From Gymnopus androsaceus JB14 (taxonomy: Eukaryota > Basidiomycota > Agaricomycetes > Agaricales > Omphalotaceae): a stretch of DNA of 64,000 nucleotides. Below the pieces are notes generated by a model. It saw only the letters and a list, made by a program, of their open reading frames with translations. It was not told the DNA's origin and did not search any database. Shown here piece after piece: positions 21,401 through 32,800 of this stretch. The position numbers were made by a program, and so were the translations under genes. The stretch is from assembly GCA_009733575.1 (NCBI GenBank), contig ML769606.1, positions 52,954 through 116,953 on the forward strand, read 5' to 3'. Within the stretch, counting starts at the first letter, position 1. The number at the start of each line of letters is the position of its first letter.

Positions 21401-23029
21401 TCATGAAAGACTTTCTTTGGCGGCCACCGAAACCGAAAACGCACTATCTTGAGGGCTGGAAGGGGTTAGTGGGCAAGGAAAAACTCAGGGTTTGCTGGAG
21501 AGTATATCAAAACTCATACGAGTTCGCTGGGAAGGACCGTCGACGGTTGCATGCTACATAGGGATATGATGCCTCGTCTCGACGTTGCCCGGATTTCCGA
21601 ATCTGCAGTGCAACCTTCGACCACAAGTCTGGCTAGAACCTTTTTCACTGGCCGCCACGTCGCACTAGAGATAATACTGTCATTGAAAGAAAGAAAAATA
21701 AAGGTGCGTCTTGTGTCAAATTCCTTTGAAATTGAATGGATACTGAGACTTATATTCGATAAAGGGCAACTTCGGCATCTTTATCCTCGGAACAAGGCGA
21801 TTTGGTGACTATCACCAAGTGAGTGCGCCAATTGGATTACTAAAGTGAATCTGTGCTAATACTACACCGTCAGGAGATACAGATTCGCTGAACCGAAGGA
21901 GATTTCCATATCTCAGAAAAAAGGTACTTGCGTCTTTGTTTCGAGTTTGCCCCTTGCAATTCTGACATGTAGCTCTACAGTGTCAAGGACCACACCTAGG
22001 CTTTCAAAACTCGAGAGATGTCTTCAGCTCCATATTTCCAAGTAAGAGCGCTCGCCGCGCACGATATTGCTACGCTAATGCTGTACCGCTCAGGTAATTT
22101 ACACCCGGCAGATGGGGAATAGGGTCGCCATGTTGAAGTTCTTACCTCCCCCTGAGCAAGATTCGAAAGGTTGAGTATGTCTGCGCTTCGAAGTGTGGCA
22201 GATGGTGCATGCCAGGTACATCATTAGTATTATTCCTGATTTCATTCTGACTCGAACCAGCAACAGGACACCGTATCCTCGACAAGGAGTTGCATCAAGC
22301 TGGAAGTGTAACTTTCATCATAGCGCTCCTAGTGCATTAGGATCTTTTGGGTCATACCCTTTTAGCGTCTTCGGGGACGTATAGGCTTCCCGCTGGTCCT
22401 TCCAGCATCTACTCGATTGCCATGGGTGACTTACGAGCTGCCATACGCACGGCTCGGTTTCAAACCGAAATCTACTGCTGCCATCTTTAGCCTTCTCGTT
22501 ACCCTCCTTCTCTCTTGGTAACCTCGAATTCCGCGAGAGTGGAAGCCACAAGTGTGACGTGAAATGATAAGGCCACTGATGTCTCTGGTTGCGTTGACTA
22601 GTTTGAGCAGTGTAGCTGCAACCTCTTCCAGTATCGTTGCCACTTCGTCCAGCATGGTTGACTCCAACACCGCGTCTCCCGCTTCCACTATTACCCCAAT
22701 GACTACTTCTGGTTCCACTGCTGCTATCAGCGTCAGCGAGAGCTCATTGCCTTTCTGTGAGAAGGATGATGGGGACTCCTTGACTCTCAGCGGATAGGAC
22801 GATAGCTGCGATGGAACTTCAATACCAAGACCTTCCAGCTTCACATCCGTGACTCCGACTTTATTGGGCTGGGTCCCTTGGAGGCATTTTTCCGTAGTGG
22901 GCGAATAGAAGGACGGACGCTGCTCACCGAGCTATAGTCTGCTTGAGGGATTTCAATGACCGTTCGTCGTTGAACCTGAACTCGTTTTCGGCCACCGCTT
23001 ACCTAACGACTGCGGCAGTACCACCACCT
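21401..23029. other. No recognisable gene; exon-like debris
   Basis: Several GT...AG-bordered short open segments (around 21810-22240) suggest a decayed intron-rich gene of unknown family. A Ser/Thr-rich open frame at 22564-22797 (+) resembles a mucin-like linker, but there is no start context or domain. Confidence 0.3.
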
Positions 23030-23898
23030 CAGACTCTCATATCCTCAATGCGCTCGTCACATTTGTGTATGTTCCTTCTTCTTCACAAAATCCATTTACT
23101 CATCGTTATATAGGTCCTGCCTCATCGCATTCCAAAACATCGTCCCCATCGCCCTATACATCTCCATCGAATTCGTGAAAACCATCCCAACCTACTTCAT
23201 CTCCCAGGACATCGACATGTACTACCAACCCTATGACACTTCCTGCGTCCCCAAAACCTGGAATATCTCAGATGACCTTGGCGAAATCGAACATCTTCTC
23301 CGACAAGACCGGTGCCCTCACCCAAAACGTCATGGAATTCCAAAAATGTTCTGTCCACGGTGCCATTTACGGTGAAGGTGTAACCGAAGCTCAGCGCGGA
23401 GCCGCCACCCGAGATGGTAACACTGACATGCTCAATTCCAAGGAGCTTAACGAGAAACTCTCAAGTCTCAAACAGCAGATGCTTAACGCCATGGAGGGGT
23501 CGTTTAAACATCGGTATTTGCAGCCAGAAAAGCTGACGTTGGTGTCGCCCAAGTTGGTGCAGGATCTGATGGATAGGCAGGGTGCGCAGAGGGGCATCTC
23601 GTGGCGTTTTCCGCGCGCTGGCGCTGTGTCATTCGGTGTTCGCGGATAAGCCAGAGCCGGATAGGGATCCGTATTGTCTGGAATACAAGGCGGAGTCTCC
23701 CGATGAGGCGGCCCTAGTGGCTGCTGCTAGGGATGTTGGGATCCCGTTCATCAACAAGGGAAAGGACGGTCTGGATATCGAGGTGATGGGTCAGAAGGAA
23801 CGTTATACGGTACTCAAGATGCTCGAATTCAACAGTACGAGGAAGAGGATGAATGTGGAGGAATTTGGGCATACCAAGGCTCTCGGTATGGAGAAGCT
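23030..23898 (+). pseudogene. P4-type ATPase (phospholipid flippase, DNF-like) fragment
   Basis: P4-ATPases move aminophospholipids across membranes. After a short exon (LNALVTF) and an intron ending near 23114 come CLIAFQNIVPIALYIS (a membrane helix), QDIDMYY, the phosphorylation motif [10 protein letters not shown] (the family has DKTGTLT, so one Thr is Ala), a [14 protein letters not shown] linker, [22 protein letters not shown] and LEFNSTRKRMNV (nucleotide-binding domain). Frame breaks lie near 23294 (two bases missing before the DKTG exon frame) and near 23610 (one base). The homology stops at RKRMNV, where a copy of the dispersed 40-nt motif begins, followed by unrelated sequence. The N-terminal and C-terminal thirds of the roughly 1400-residue protein are absent. 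Confidence 0.8.
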
Positions 23899-23901
23899 GC
23901 T
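23860..23901 (+). repeat. Dispersed 40-nt motif, copy 2
   Basis: Forms the junction at which P4-ATPase homology ends. Contains CATACC-N9-GGTATG, then GAGAAGCTGCT. Confidence 0.8.
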
Positions 23902-24332
23902 AAGTCGAGTGCTTACCAAGCGCTAAACTAAACCCGTACATACGAGTATGACCATTATAACGGTCATATACCTGTTACCTGTCCCATATCCTTGACCCTC
24001 AAAAATTGAGACGACATGGTCGTGGTACTGTATTATGGTATCCGTAATTGAACTGATACGTTTTGACTTGGTATTTTGGGATATATACATGGGATATACT
24101 TATACACGACTTTATACAGATACGCTGAACAAACTAAGTGCTTGAACTAACATAGAAAAAACCACTGCTGTTGATTGAGAGAGATAGGGTTGAAAAGGCC
24201 TGAAAGGGACAATCAGATGAGATGAGGAGAGCTTATGGAGGACCCACACAACGTATTGCTTAATGTAGTAGACCCTCCTCTTCATCGTCAGATGAAATAT
24301 AAACTACTCCTGAAATTCTGGGCTGGAAAACA
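23902..24332. other. No gene seen
   Basis: AT-rich intergenic sequence between the flippase relic and the minus-strand gene at 24333-25455. Confidence 0.4.
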
Positions 24333-25455
24333 TCAGAAAGATTGAGTCGCTAACAGTTCTGTGCATAGTAAAATTAGCCTTACTGAAGATGGTACTGTAG
24401 GATCAGCATCAGCAACAATAACTTCGTCGCCAATAATGATAACCTTACCATCCGGTTCCACTGCCCTTTCCTTTCCTTTCTTTGATCTTCGAGGACCCGG
24501 AGTAGTGTCAACCAGGACAACTTCATCCTCATCAGACAGATGGACTATACTGCATTTTTTGGGAGGATGCTCATCGTCGGTGATTTCAATCAAACTCCAG
24601 CTGCGCTTTCTCTTCACAGGTGAGGATTTTATCTCCCGGTTGTCTCGGGGGTAGCTGGCAGGGGCAGGGGACGACTGATGATGTTTGCTACGAGATTTAA
24701 GCCTCCGTTGAGAATCAATGACATCCTCTATCTGTCGCAAGATTCTGCGACAGTCAACAACCTTATCCTTTGCAATATGAGGAGCAATCTTCTTTAAGGC
24801 CTCGAGTTTTTTGAAGGCCTTGCACCGTGTTAACCAATCCACAAATTGCTGGAATAAGATGATGCGGTCAGCAGAGGTGGCGTTCAAGGTAACAAATTTG
24901 TAGGGAACTCCGCATGAACTCTGTCCACAACGCTGTTTCATATTCATAATTAAAGCTTGTTTGCTAGTGATACAATTTAAAGCTCACAGTGACAGTAATT
25001 TGGGCAAATTGCTCAGGGTTCGCTTGACCCATGCATACTGCCGTTGCATGTCGGACATTGTCTCCTTGTAAGTGAACCTGGCAGTTCATAAACTTAACTA
25101 GCTCCGTCGACCCCTTCTTCTCCTCTAACGTTAAACGGAGACCAAAGAGAGCCTTTGCCATGTCGGAGGCTTTCGAGGAAAAATTTTTCGGTAGCGGACG
25201 GGAGTAAGTAGGATTATTTGTATATAGATCTTCTTTCTTTGCCATATCTGTTGCGTCGAGGTGAAGGAAGTTCCAACTGTGGAAGAACAAAGCAAGCTTC
25301 TCCAGATAATTTCCCACACCTGCGAGTTTCTCATCATCTTCCTCCCCAAAGTTCCGTCTTTTCGGAGTGGCGATTGAAAGGTCTCGACATGCAAACAGAT
25401 GACTATTGAAGGAGCAAGCCACTTTCTCGCTGAAGTATGTACAGTATATATTCAA
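24333..25455 (-). CDS. Hypothetical two-exon protein
   Basis: Exon 1 (25455 to 24988) is joined to exon 2 (24932 to 24333) by a 55-bp GT-AG intron at 24933-24987 in phase 0. The start at 25455 (MNIYCTYF) is the longest option; a shorter one is possible. The first half has a His/Trp-containing helical region. The second half is basic and Ser/Pro-rich with a KRKRSW nuclear-localisation-like cluster, then acidic patches (SDEDEVVLVD) and KKGKER. No known domain is recognised. The 5' 100 bases and upstream region are repeated at 41650-41915 without the rest of the gene. It could be a mobile-element-associated or nuclear protein; function unknown. Confidence 0.5.
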
Positions 25456-25575
25456 TCATGTAACTCTCGATATTGATAATTATCAAGCCAGATCTGAGAG
25501 AACTTGATAAACGAGAACTTGATAAACGAGAACTTGATAAACAAGAGTAAGGGTATGGTCAACTATAACTGCACG
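25335..25575 (+). repeat. Segment duplicated at 41650-41830 (copy containing a MITE)
   Basis: About 200 bp, including CAAACAGATGACTATTGAAGG and ATATATTCAATCATG, recur in direct orientation at 41650-41830. Here a CGAGAACTTGATAAA unit is triplicated (25490-25540). Homology resumes after the MITE at 25807-25865. Confidence 0.8.
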
Positions 25576-25577
25576 TA

Positions 25578-25804
25578 AGATACGCTAAGGACGCAAGCGG
25601 CCCATATCACGTGACAGGCTCAAGCTGATATTGAGCCAGCAACTGATTTTTTTTCAAAAAGGCCACAGTAAGGTTAGGCAGAATTTTGAGGGCTTGCCGA
25701 TGGTATAAATATCAAAGGGGTTTGTGAGTTTTTGAGAAAGCCTTAGCAAAAATACTTCGAATAAAGATCATGTGATATAGGCCGCTTGCGTCCTTAGCGT
25801 ATCT
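25578..25804. mobile_element. 227-bp MITE with TA target duplication (Tc1/mariner-like)
   Basis: The ends AGATACGCTAAGGACGC and its exact complement form inverted repeats of about 36 bp, continuing through AAGCGGCC and CACGTGA/TCATGTGA. TA flanks both sides (25576-25577 and 25805-25806). The paralogous segment at about 41845 has the uninterrupted sequence with a single TA, i.e. an empty site. No coding capacity. The superfamily is inferred from the TA duplication only. Confidence 0.9.
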
Positions 25805-25899
25805 TATGTTCAGAAACAGCCCATATAGCAGAGTAAGCAAGAATGAATATAAAAAAACTACAAAAATGACTAGTTGTATTTCGGACTTGGAACAGTCAA

Positions 25900-26250
25900 A
25901 GTTTGGTCAAAGTGTTGGTAGAATTGACGCCCAATTGAGAAATCCGATGACCAAGAGAATCACCTGATTGGCTCGCGTTTGCGCAACGCAATGTGTTATT
26001 TGGTTGAACAAGACCAAACTTTGATGGTATATAAATGACCTCAGCACATGATCCGTCTTAACCTTACCCATTACCAGTGGCCTGAAGGTTTTCGGTCAAG
26101 CTTGCTTGACCACGGTAATGGGTGATTCTCTCTCACCCACACAGTACAAGTTTCCGTGATGATATTGATCGATCACCAACGTTGAAAGTTGTGGTAAGTT
26201 TTCCGTGAATAACTTTCTTTCAACGTTACTTTGGTACTAATTCCAGGCAT
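25900..26250. repeat. Cluster of nested inverted repeats
   Basis: TCAAAGTTTGGTC (near 25907) pairs with GACCAAACTTTGA (near 26012). ACCCATTACC (near 26067) pairs with GGTAATGGGT (near 26116) and encloses GGTCAAGC-TT-GCTTGACC. AACGTTGAAAG (near 26180) pairs with CTTTCAACGTT (near 26217). This could be small MITEs or a structured transcript. Confidence 0.55.
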
Positions 26251-26259
26251 TCCGCAGAA

Positions 26260-29200
26260 CCTTTAATATTTTCTCATCTCAGATGAATCCAGATTGCTCG
26301 TTAGCAGCCAAGGCATCTGGTTTGAGTGAACAATCAAAGTGCTAGCAATTTCCAACAAAAAGCCAAGTCCGCGAAGACTCAGCTGAAAAGTCCTGCAGGA
26401 CGCTACTGTGAGACCTTCGTAAGTTTCTTTTCCGGTCGTGTTGATTTCTGCTCAGATTCTCTTCCTTGAACAACCTCAGGCTCAGACTCTGGTCAATTGC
26501 TCTCCCAAGCCGCTACGCAAATCTCTCTTCAGTTTTCTCTCAGTCATTGTAGCTTTGGTGGGTAGGATGGAGATGTGTCAGATGTGTTGGATGAAGAGGC
26601 GTTGAACCCTTTGGGGAGAGAAGGCAAGGTGAACTTGTCACCTCTAGCTGCTCCGCTTTTGCTTCCCTTTCTCACTGCATTCATATCTCACGTTCCGCTG
26701 CCCCACATTGAATTTCTGGCCAACCTAACATCTAGGGGTTTACTGAGTGCAGCCTGCTTGGTACAGCTCTCCTTCAGGTACTCGTCTTCTTTTGCGAAGG
26801 ACTGGGTGCTGTTACTGCTCTAGCTCTAGCTTCAGCTATCACTACCTGCTCCTATGCTCTCCGGCCAACTTTGCACACACGATTCGCGACTTTCCCTGCA
26901 GCCACATTCACGGTTTCAAACCTGCTTCTTTTTTTTCCACGTTACATCGTCACTGACCGAGGACACTCCTTATAGTATTGTCGCATTCGCAGTCTTTTCT
27001 ATATCTGCTACTAGATACGTTGGAAAATCATTGGTGACGCTTTGATCAGCAGCGTCACCATCAATGATTGAGCGCCCACCGTGCTTCTTCTTCAACCACC
27101 GCGACGACCTAGCAAATCTGGCCACACGACCACCATTCTGCGCGCAAACCTTACCAATTCCCTGTTACTTCTTAAACAACTTTACCGTGGCCAATGCCCA
27201 GCAAGACTTTGTAGAATCTGGGTTAAAGGGAGCATCTTGGGGATTTGGTACGTAGATATCCAACTATTTTTGTAGACTACTAACGAAATTATAATCGTTT
27301 AGGACTAGCCTTCAACCTTCTGGCCGTGCACTCTCCTGCCCAGATGCAGGATGGTTGCGTCAGCAGCGAGTCACATTCCAGGACCAATGTCACCGCGGTC
27401 AAATCGCTCCCCTTCTACTGGCCGCAGACACAGCAATTCCTGCTGTATATCCACTTGTGCCTCCTGAATTCCTTGTCGTTATATGAGACAAGTGAATATT
27501 TCAGCTCCGAGCACGACCACACTGTATCTAATGCCCTTTGACACTCCCATGCATTCTCTAGATGCGGACACTAGTGTATCGCAGTGTTACCGGTGTATTT
27601 GCAACATGGAGCGGAGCTTCACGAACAAGAATGCGTTCACAGACTATGCTCGCTCTGCTTGCACTGATTTCCGATGGCAGGGGTGGTCGACTTTATGTGG
27701 CACTCAGCTGACCATTTGGAGGGTTCGTATTAGATCTAATATTTCAAATTCGTGGCTCACGTATTCCCGCAGGTCTTGGACACTGCTGCCATTCAGCATG
27801 CGGCCCTGTCACACTTTGGCTCAGATGACCCAGCCGTGTGCCCATGCTCGCGCTTTTTCCTCAACCACCATGGCATTTCAGCCTGTCTCCTTTCTGAGTC
27901 TGCCTTTAACGCGAGTGAACACCGAAATATCCTTCAATTCACGCGTTTTGTCTACACTAGCTAGCAGCTGTTTACTCCACCAAATGCAGCACCTCGGAAC
28001 CAGCGCTATATGCGTTACAATGTTAGGTTATCCCTCCCGAGTTTGGATGAGCATGCTAACTAACTAATTTCCCTTTCTAGGCCACGGATTCGAGCTACAG
28101 TATAACGAGGCTATTTAGTTTCGGATTTTTTTAGACCCATCTGACTCTCTTACGATGAAGAACTGTGAGTGACATCTCCCAAATCTTCTTGCTGCTCAAA
28201 TGGATCCTACCCAACATGGTTACCTGCCATCCTCCTTGGGTTTCTGTCAATCTGACACCATCTCCATCCACAACGAGTTGTCATTGCTATCACTGGTTGC
28301 GAACGATATTGGGAACATCCGCCATGCGCCATGTAGATCCGACACAAACTTATATGGCTCTCCTGTGGCTCTCAGCTCTGCAACTCCGCCTCTGCCTCTT
28401 GACTCAAAATCCAAGAACAAGGCCGTGTCCCAGGCGCACAATTTTGATGCTCAGCCAACGTCAGTATCCTCTCTGAATATCACTCCGAGGACTGATATGG
28501 TCCAACATGAGCTGAGTGGGTTACAGCTTGTGCCAGAGAGAGGAGCAGATGGCGCTGGAATTGGTCTGGTGCTGTAGAATGAGATGGTGATGCTTCCAGG
28601 AGCTCATAGTCTGGGTATTATTATTGATGTGTGTTTCTCCTTCAAGTTTTGATTGACTTTCATATGCTAATTATAATCTTTACAGGTTTGTGACAATTTT
28701 CGTATGTTCAATATATGTTATAGGTTGTGTAGGTGCGTTTGCCTCTGGTAACACCACATCGTCCGGCACCTCTTCTGCAACCTCTCGAGCTGAAAAGTTG
28801 ACAGTGACTAGATGTTGACTACCACTACCAGTACCACTGCCGCCGCGAGTGGTTTCTCTGCCAGAGACTCCGACTCCGTCCTCTTCACCCTGGTCCCATG
28901 ATGCTCTGACCACGTAACCTGTAGGGTGATGACTGGATGGGTTTGGTTTCTCGGTGAATGCATGGGAGAACGAACGGGGACATTGGTCGACATCTGGATT
29001 GTCTTAGTCTCTTGCCTCGCACCGTCTTTTTGGATTAGTGCATACTACACGTTGTTCATAGTCGTGTTATATAGATGACCTTGGACAGTTACGCTTGTAC
29101 ACGATGATATTCACGTGTACGCGACTCACTATTGATAGCATTATATGAGCGTTTGTTTACTTATATTTGACCATGAATAGCAATCAAAGCATTTTGTACG

Positions 29201-29870
29201 TCTGAGAATGATAGTATACAGTACATGTACTAAAAAGAAAGACTCAGTAACATGATATAATATTGCATCACCGAGTCAGAGAGACTGCTAATGTCGGTGT
29301 CGCTAGCCGAGCGGCACTGCAGTGAACCGGGCCATGGTGGCATGACCGGCACGACCTTCGTTCTTGAACTCTCTCCAACTCATGTTCTTTTTCTGTTGCT
29401 GAAGAAAGCTCGTGTCTGCCTTCACCTTGCTGGAGCAATCTGAATATCGAGTAGGTATTTCATCTTCTTGTCTTCTCTTTAGTTCTGTTATTCCCCAAAG
29501 TCCCATGAATGCCACTCAAGCCCTATATGCGTTCGACTTGTATATCACGATTCCCTTGCTTCCATCTCCATCTTATATATTTTCTCACTAACTATTACTA
29601 CAGTTACCAAAACACAGCCCGCTTTACTGCTCTCTTTTGTGATTTGACAGCAGACGTATTCATAGCAATGTCCAAGTATGGGTTTTCAACATCAATTTCT
29701 TGCGATTTTCTCTTATAAATGTGCACTGTCAGGTCGAAGCGGTCAAGACCTCGAAAGTCATGCAAGTATGGCTCGGAATGCCCTGTCCAATTCCAGATGC
29801 AAGGAAAGAATGCTCAACAAACTCACAATAAACTGTTCCATTCTGAGTTTGTGCTTTCACCTGGTGAATA
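26260..29870. other. No recognised gene; fragmented open segments
   Basis: Exon-like pieces occur at 26575-26823, 27064-27255, 27326-28067 and 28200-28577 (+, 125 residues starting MDPTQHGYLP), with plausible GT...AG borders, but no domain is recognised. A segment near 27045-27115 is similar to 37895-37965, including GCGTCACCATCAAYGATYGAGC-like and TTCYTCAACCACC blocks. A short Ser-rich piece lies at 28736-28810. The last kilobase (28900-29870) is AT-rich without recognisable genes. Confidence 0.35.
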
Positions 29871-29877
29871 TTGAGAC

Positions 29878-32800
29878 ATGATCCTCTTCTGGCATACTTA
29901 TCTAATGGTGTTTGCAGACGGTAATAAACTCACAAGGATCGGAGGTAAATTTGGCAAACTACCATGCATCTGCGGTAAAATAAAACACTTGAGGTGGTCC
30001 TTGCAAGCCACCCGTCGTATTATTAATACTTTCCCTCATCCGGATCTGGATACTCAGATGAGATTGTTCTTGGATCCAGAGTCTGAAGATGGAGACAATG
30101 CCGATGAGGAGGCTGATGGGGAAGGTGCTGGTGAGGAGGCTGATGGAGACAATGCCGATGAGGAGGCTGATGGAGACGATGCCGATGAGGAGGCTGATGG
30201 AGACAATGCTGATGGGGAGGCTGGTGGAGATGATGGCCATGGCATGGTGGAGAGAGAGGATGTGGATATGGATGCGGGAAGGGAAGAAAGGGACGGGGAG
30301 GTGAGAAGAGAAGATGGTGGTGAGGAGATGGAAAGAGAAGATGTGGAGATGGAGGGAGAAGCATCTGTTCGTGATGATGACGACAAATATCGCGATGATG
30401 GAGGACATGATACTGATGAATCCGAGCATGATTTTCCTGCTACCATCCTCTCTTATCGATATCAGGGCCTACCTCCTGCTCCAATCAAAGATCAACCACA
30501 GAAAAGGAGCGAGGGTATTTACAGTTATGCTCTCCAAGAGAACAAGCAAACCGATGCCTGGTCCTACTTGCACCCTGGAGGGTCTTTCATATGCTCCCAC
30601 CAACTTGCAGGCTCTACTGACAGCCATTGCGATGGCTCTTGTACCATTGCTGGCTTTATTGGCCTCATCTATATCCCAATTTTGGATGGTTTTGCATCTG
30701 CTACACCTCGCCGAATGCTTGGTCGTGATGAGCTCAAATCGATGCTTCTTGACACAGCCACCATTTGCTGCCTTCTATCTATTCCTGGTGGTCTTGCACG
30801 TCAGAATGAGAAAATCGCCTTAGTGAATAGCTGCTTTGTCATGTTGACGCTGCTTTCCCTAATCTGCTGCCCGATTTTGACGCTATTGTTCATCGTGCCT
30901 CCGAAGTTGAGCTCACTCGCTGCATCGCCTACCTGCCTGAGCCCAAGTCAACAAGGCTTTGTCCCTACTGCAAAAATCACTTTTCCGCCAGAAAGAATTG
31001 GAAGTTACATTTAGACAACGGAGACAAGTCTTGTCCTCGTAAAGCATTCCAAAAGGGGAATCAGCGTCACAAATCAAGCCGCTGGACTCAGTCTCTCAGC
31101 TCTGATCCCATGAAACTTCGTCTCTGTGTCCTCCTATCCGAAGACTATACTCCTGCTTCAGAGTTGAAGGGTCCACAACCATATCCAGTATCTCAACCAC
31201 AGCTTACCAAGCTCACTAAGCCCCCATTCTATCCCGAAACGTGGTGGATTTTCCTTCTCCTTGTTGAATATCGTCCAGTCTTACCTGTGATAAGGCAGTC
31301 TGCGGGGGAGGGACTGGATCCTTCTGTACTGTGGGATCTCATTGCCCCTCCTTCAGAGTCTCTGGTATTAAATTATGATGAGGGCACTGAAGGCTGGTTA
31401 CGTGAAGGTGCCTTGATAACGTGTCATTCATTCTTCGGAAAATACTTGAAGGAAGCCGCTGTTCAAGGCAAGTTCGTGTTTGGATTTGCCAAGACACTGA
31501 AGAAATTGTAAGATGGTTCTTAATTTATTGATGGCCGAGACTCATGTTGTTTTTAGTTCTGGTCTAAACTTTCGAGAGTTCGAAAGGGATTGTACCTACC
31601 TTGAATACGCCAGGGCAGCTACTGCCCTTCTCTCATTTCTCATGAGACTTCCAAGTTCGAGCCAGGACATTCGCAAGATTTGGCAGCACCACCTTGATGA
31701 ACAGCTCCTATCCGCCTTCGAAAGCCTCGAGAAAGTCATTTACGATGACTCCATTGAGCTGACCACATCAAAACTGGGACCCCTTCTCCACAGACTCCTT
31801 GCCAGCCTTGTTCTTAGCTGTGACTCAATAATTTCACAGGATATAACATTGGTTGAATATGTCCTCTTACTCCTCAGTCTACAAGGTGAAGAAGTCTGCT
31901 CTGCGTCACAGTTCACCAGATATATCAACCAATACTGCCGCGTATTTTCAGCCACATCTGTGTCAGCTGTGATTAGTGGAGGATGGGATGAGGTTTATCA
32001 ATCAACCTTGACAGGGTATGCTGTAGGAGTTGCACTGGATGGCCAGTCTGGGACAAATCCCCCCCTTCCTCTTCATTCCAGTTCTAATTCTGTGTCTGAC
32101 TCTGCGAAATCCGAGTCTGACTCCTCCAAATCTGATTCTGACTCCTCCGACTCTGAGTCTGACTCCTCTGACTCCGAGTCTGACTCCTCTAACTCCAACT
32201 CCAGCTCTGAAGATCCTTCTCAGCAAGGTAGGCTAGCTACAAGGAAGACACTGCGTGATGTAGCTTTGATTGACATTGTTGAACAACAGCAAGTAGGGTA
32301 GGTATATCACTTGACCGATATCATTCATTAGCTGAGGCAATTATTTATTCAGGCTTGTTGAGGAGGTGGTCAAGAGGGCTTTCGACAAGGACAACTTGAC
32401 AAGAAAGTCTCCCTTTCTTGTTTTACGCAGCCTGTGGGCATGAGCAGATGCGTTTTCCCGAACGGTCAAAGGCAATCGATGTTTTAATGCACATCCGTCA
32501 AACCTTGGTTTTACTTATAAACCAGACAAGAATCACGCAATTGACTTCTCTCTCTCCGACTTTGGAAAGGACTACAATTTCCAACTGGGTGAATTGAGAA
32601 CAGTATGGAATGACTTGGTCCCAGCTTCTCTTCACACTGAATTCCTAGGCTTGTTCGAAATTCACAAGTTGGTGGATGACCCTACCTCTCCACACTCCCT
32701 TCTGAAAAGAAACGCAGCATATTTGAATACATTTGTTGAGAAGATGAGCACACAACTTTGGGCTCCAGCATCTAAAACCTCGGACCTGACTCTCAGGAGT

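Noticed and set aside
22431..22844. 137-residue minus-strand ORF as a gene
   Set aside because: Its composition is the antisense of a Ser/Thr-rich stretch on the plus strand, with no domain or intron support.
23860..23901. Helitron 3' end
   Set aside because: A hairpin followed by CTAA fits here, but the other three motif copies lack a CTRR end and no TC start was found.
29959..30446. Minus-strand ORFs opposite the acidic repeats (His/Pro/Ser-rich)
   Set aside because: They are antisense products of the 27-bp acidic repeat in the plus-strand gene.
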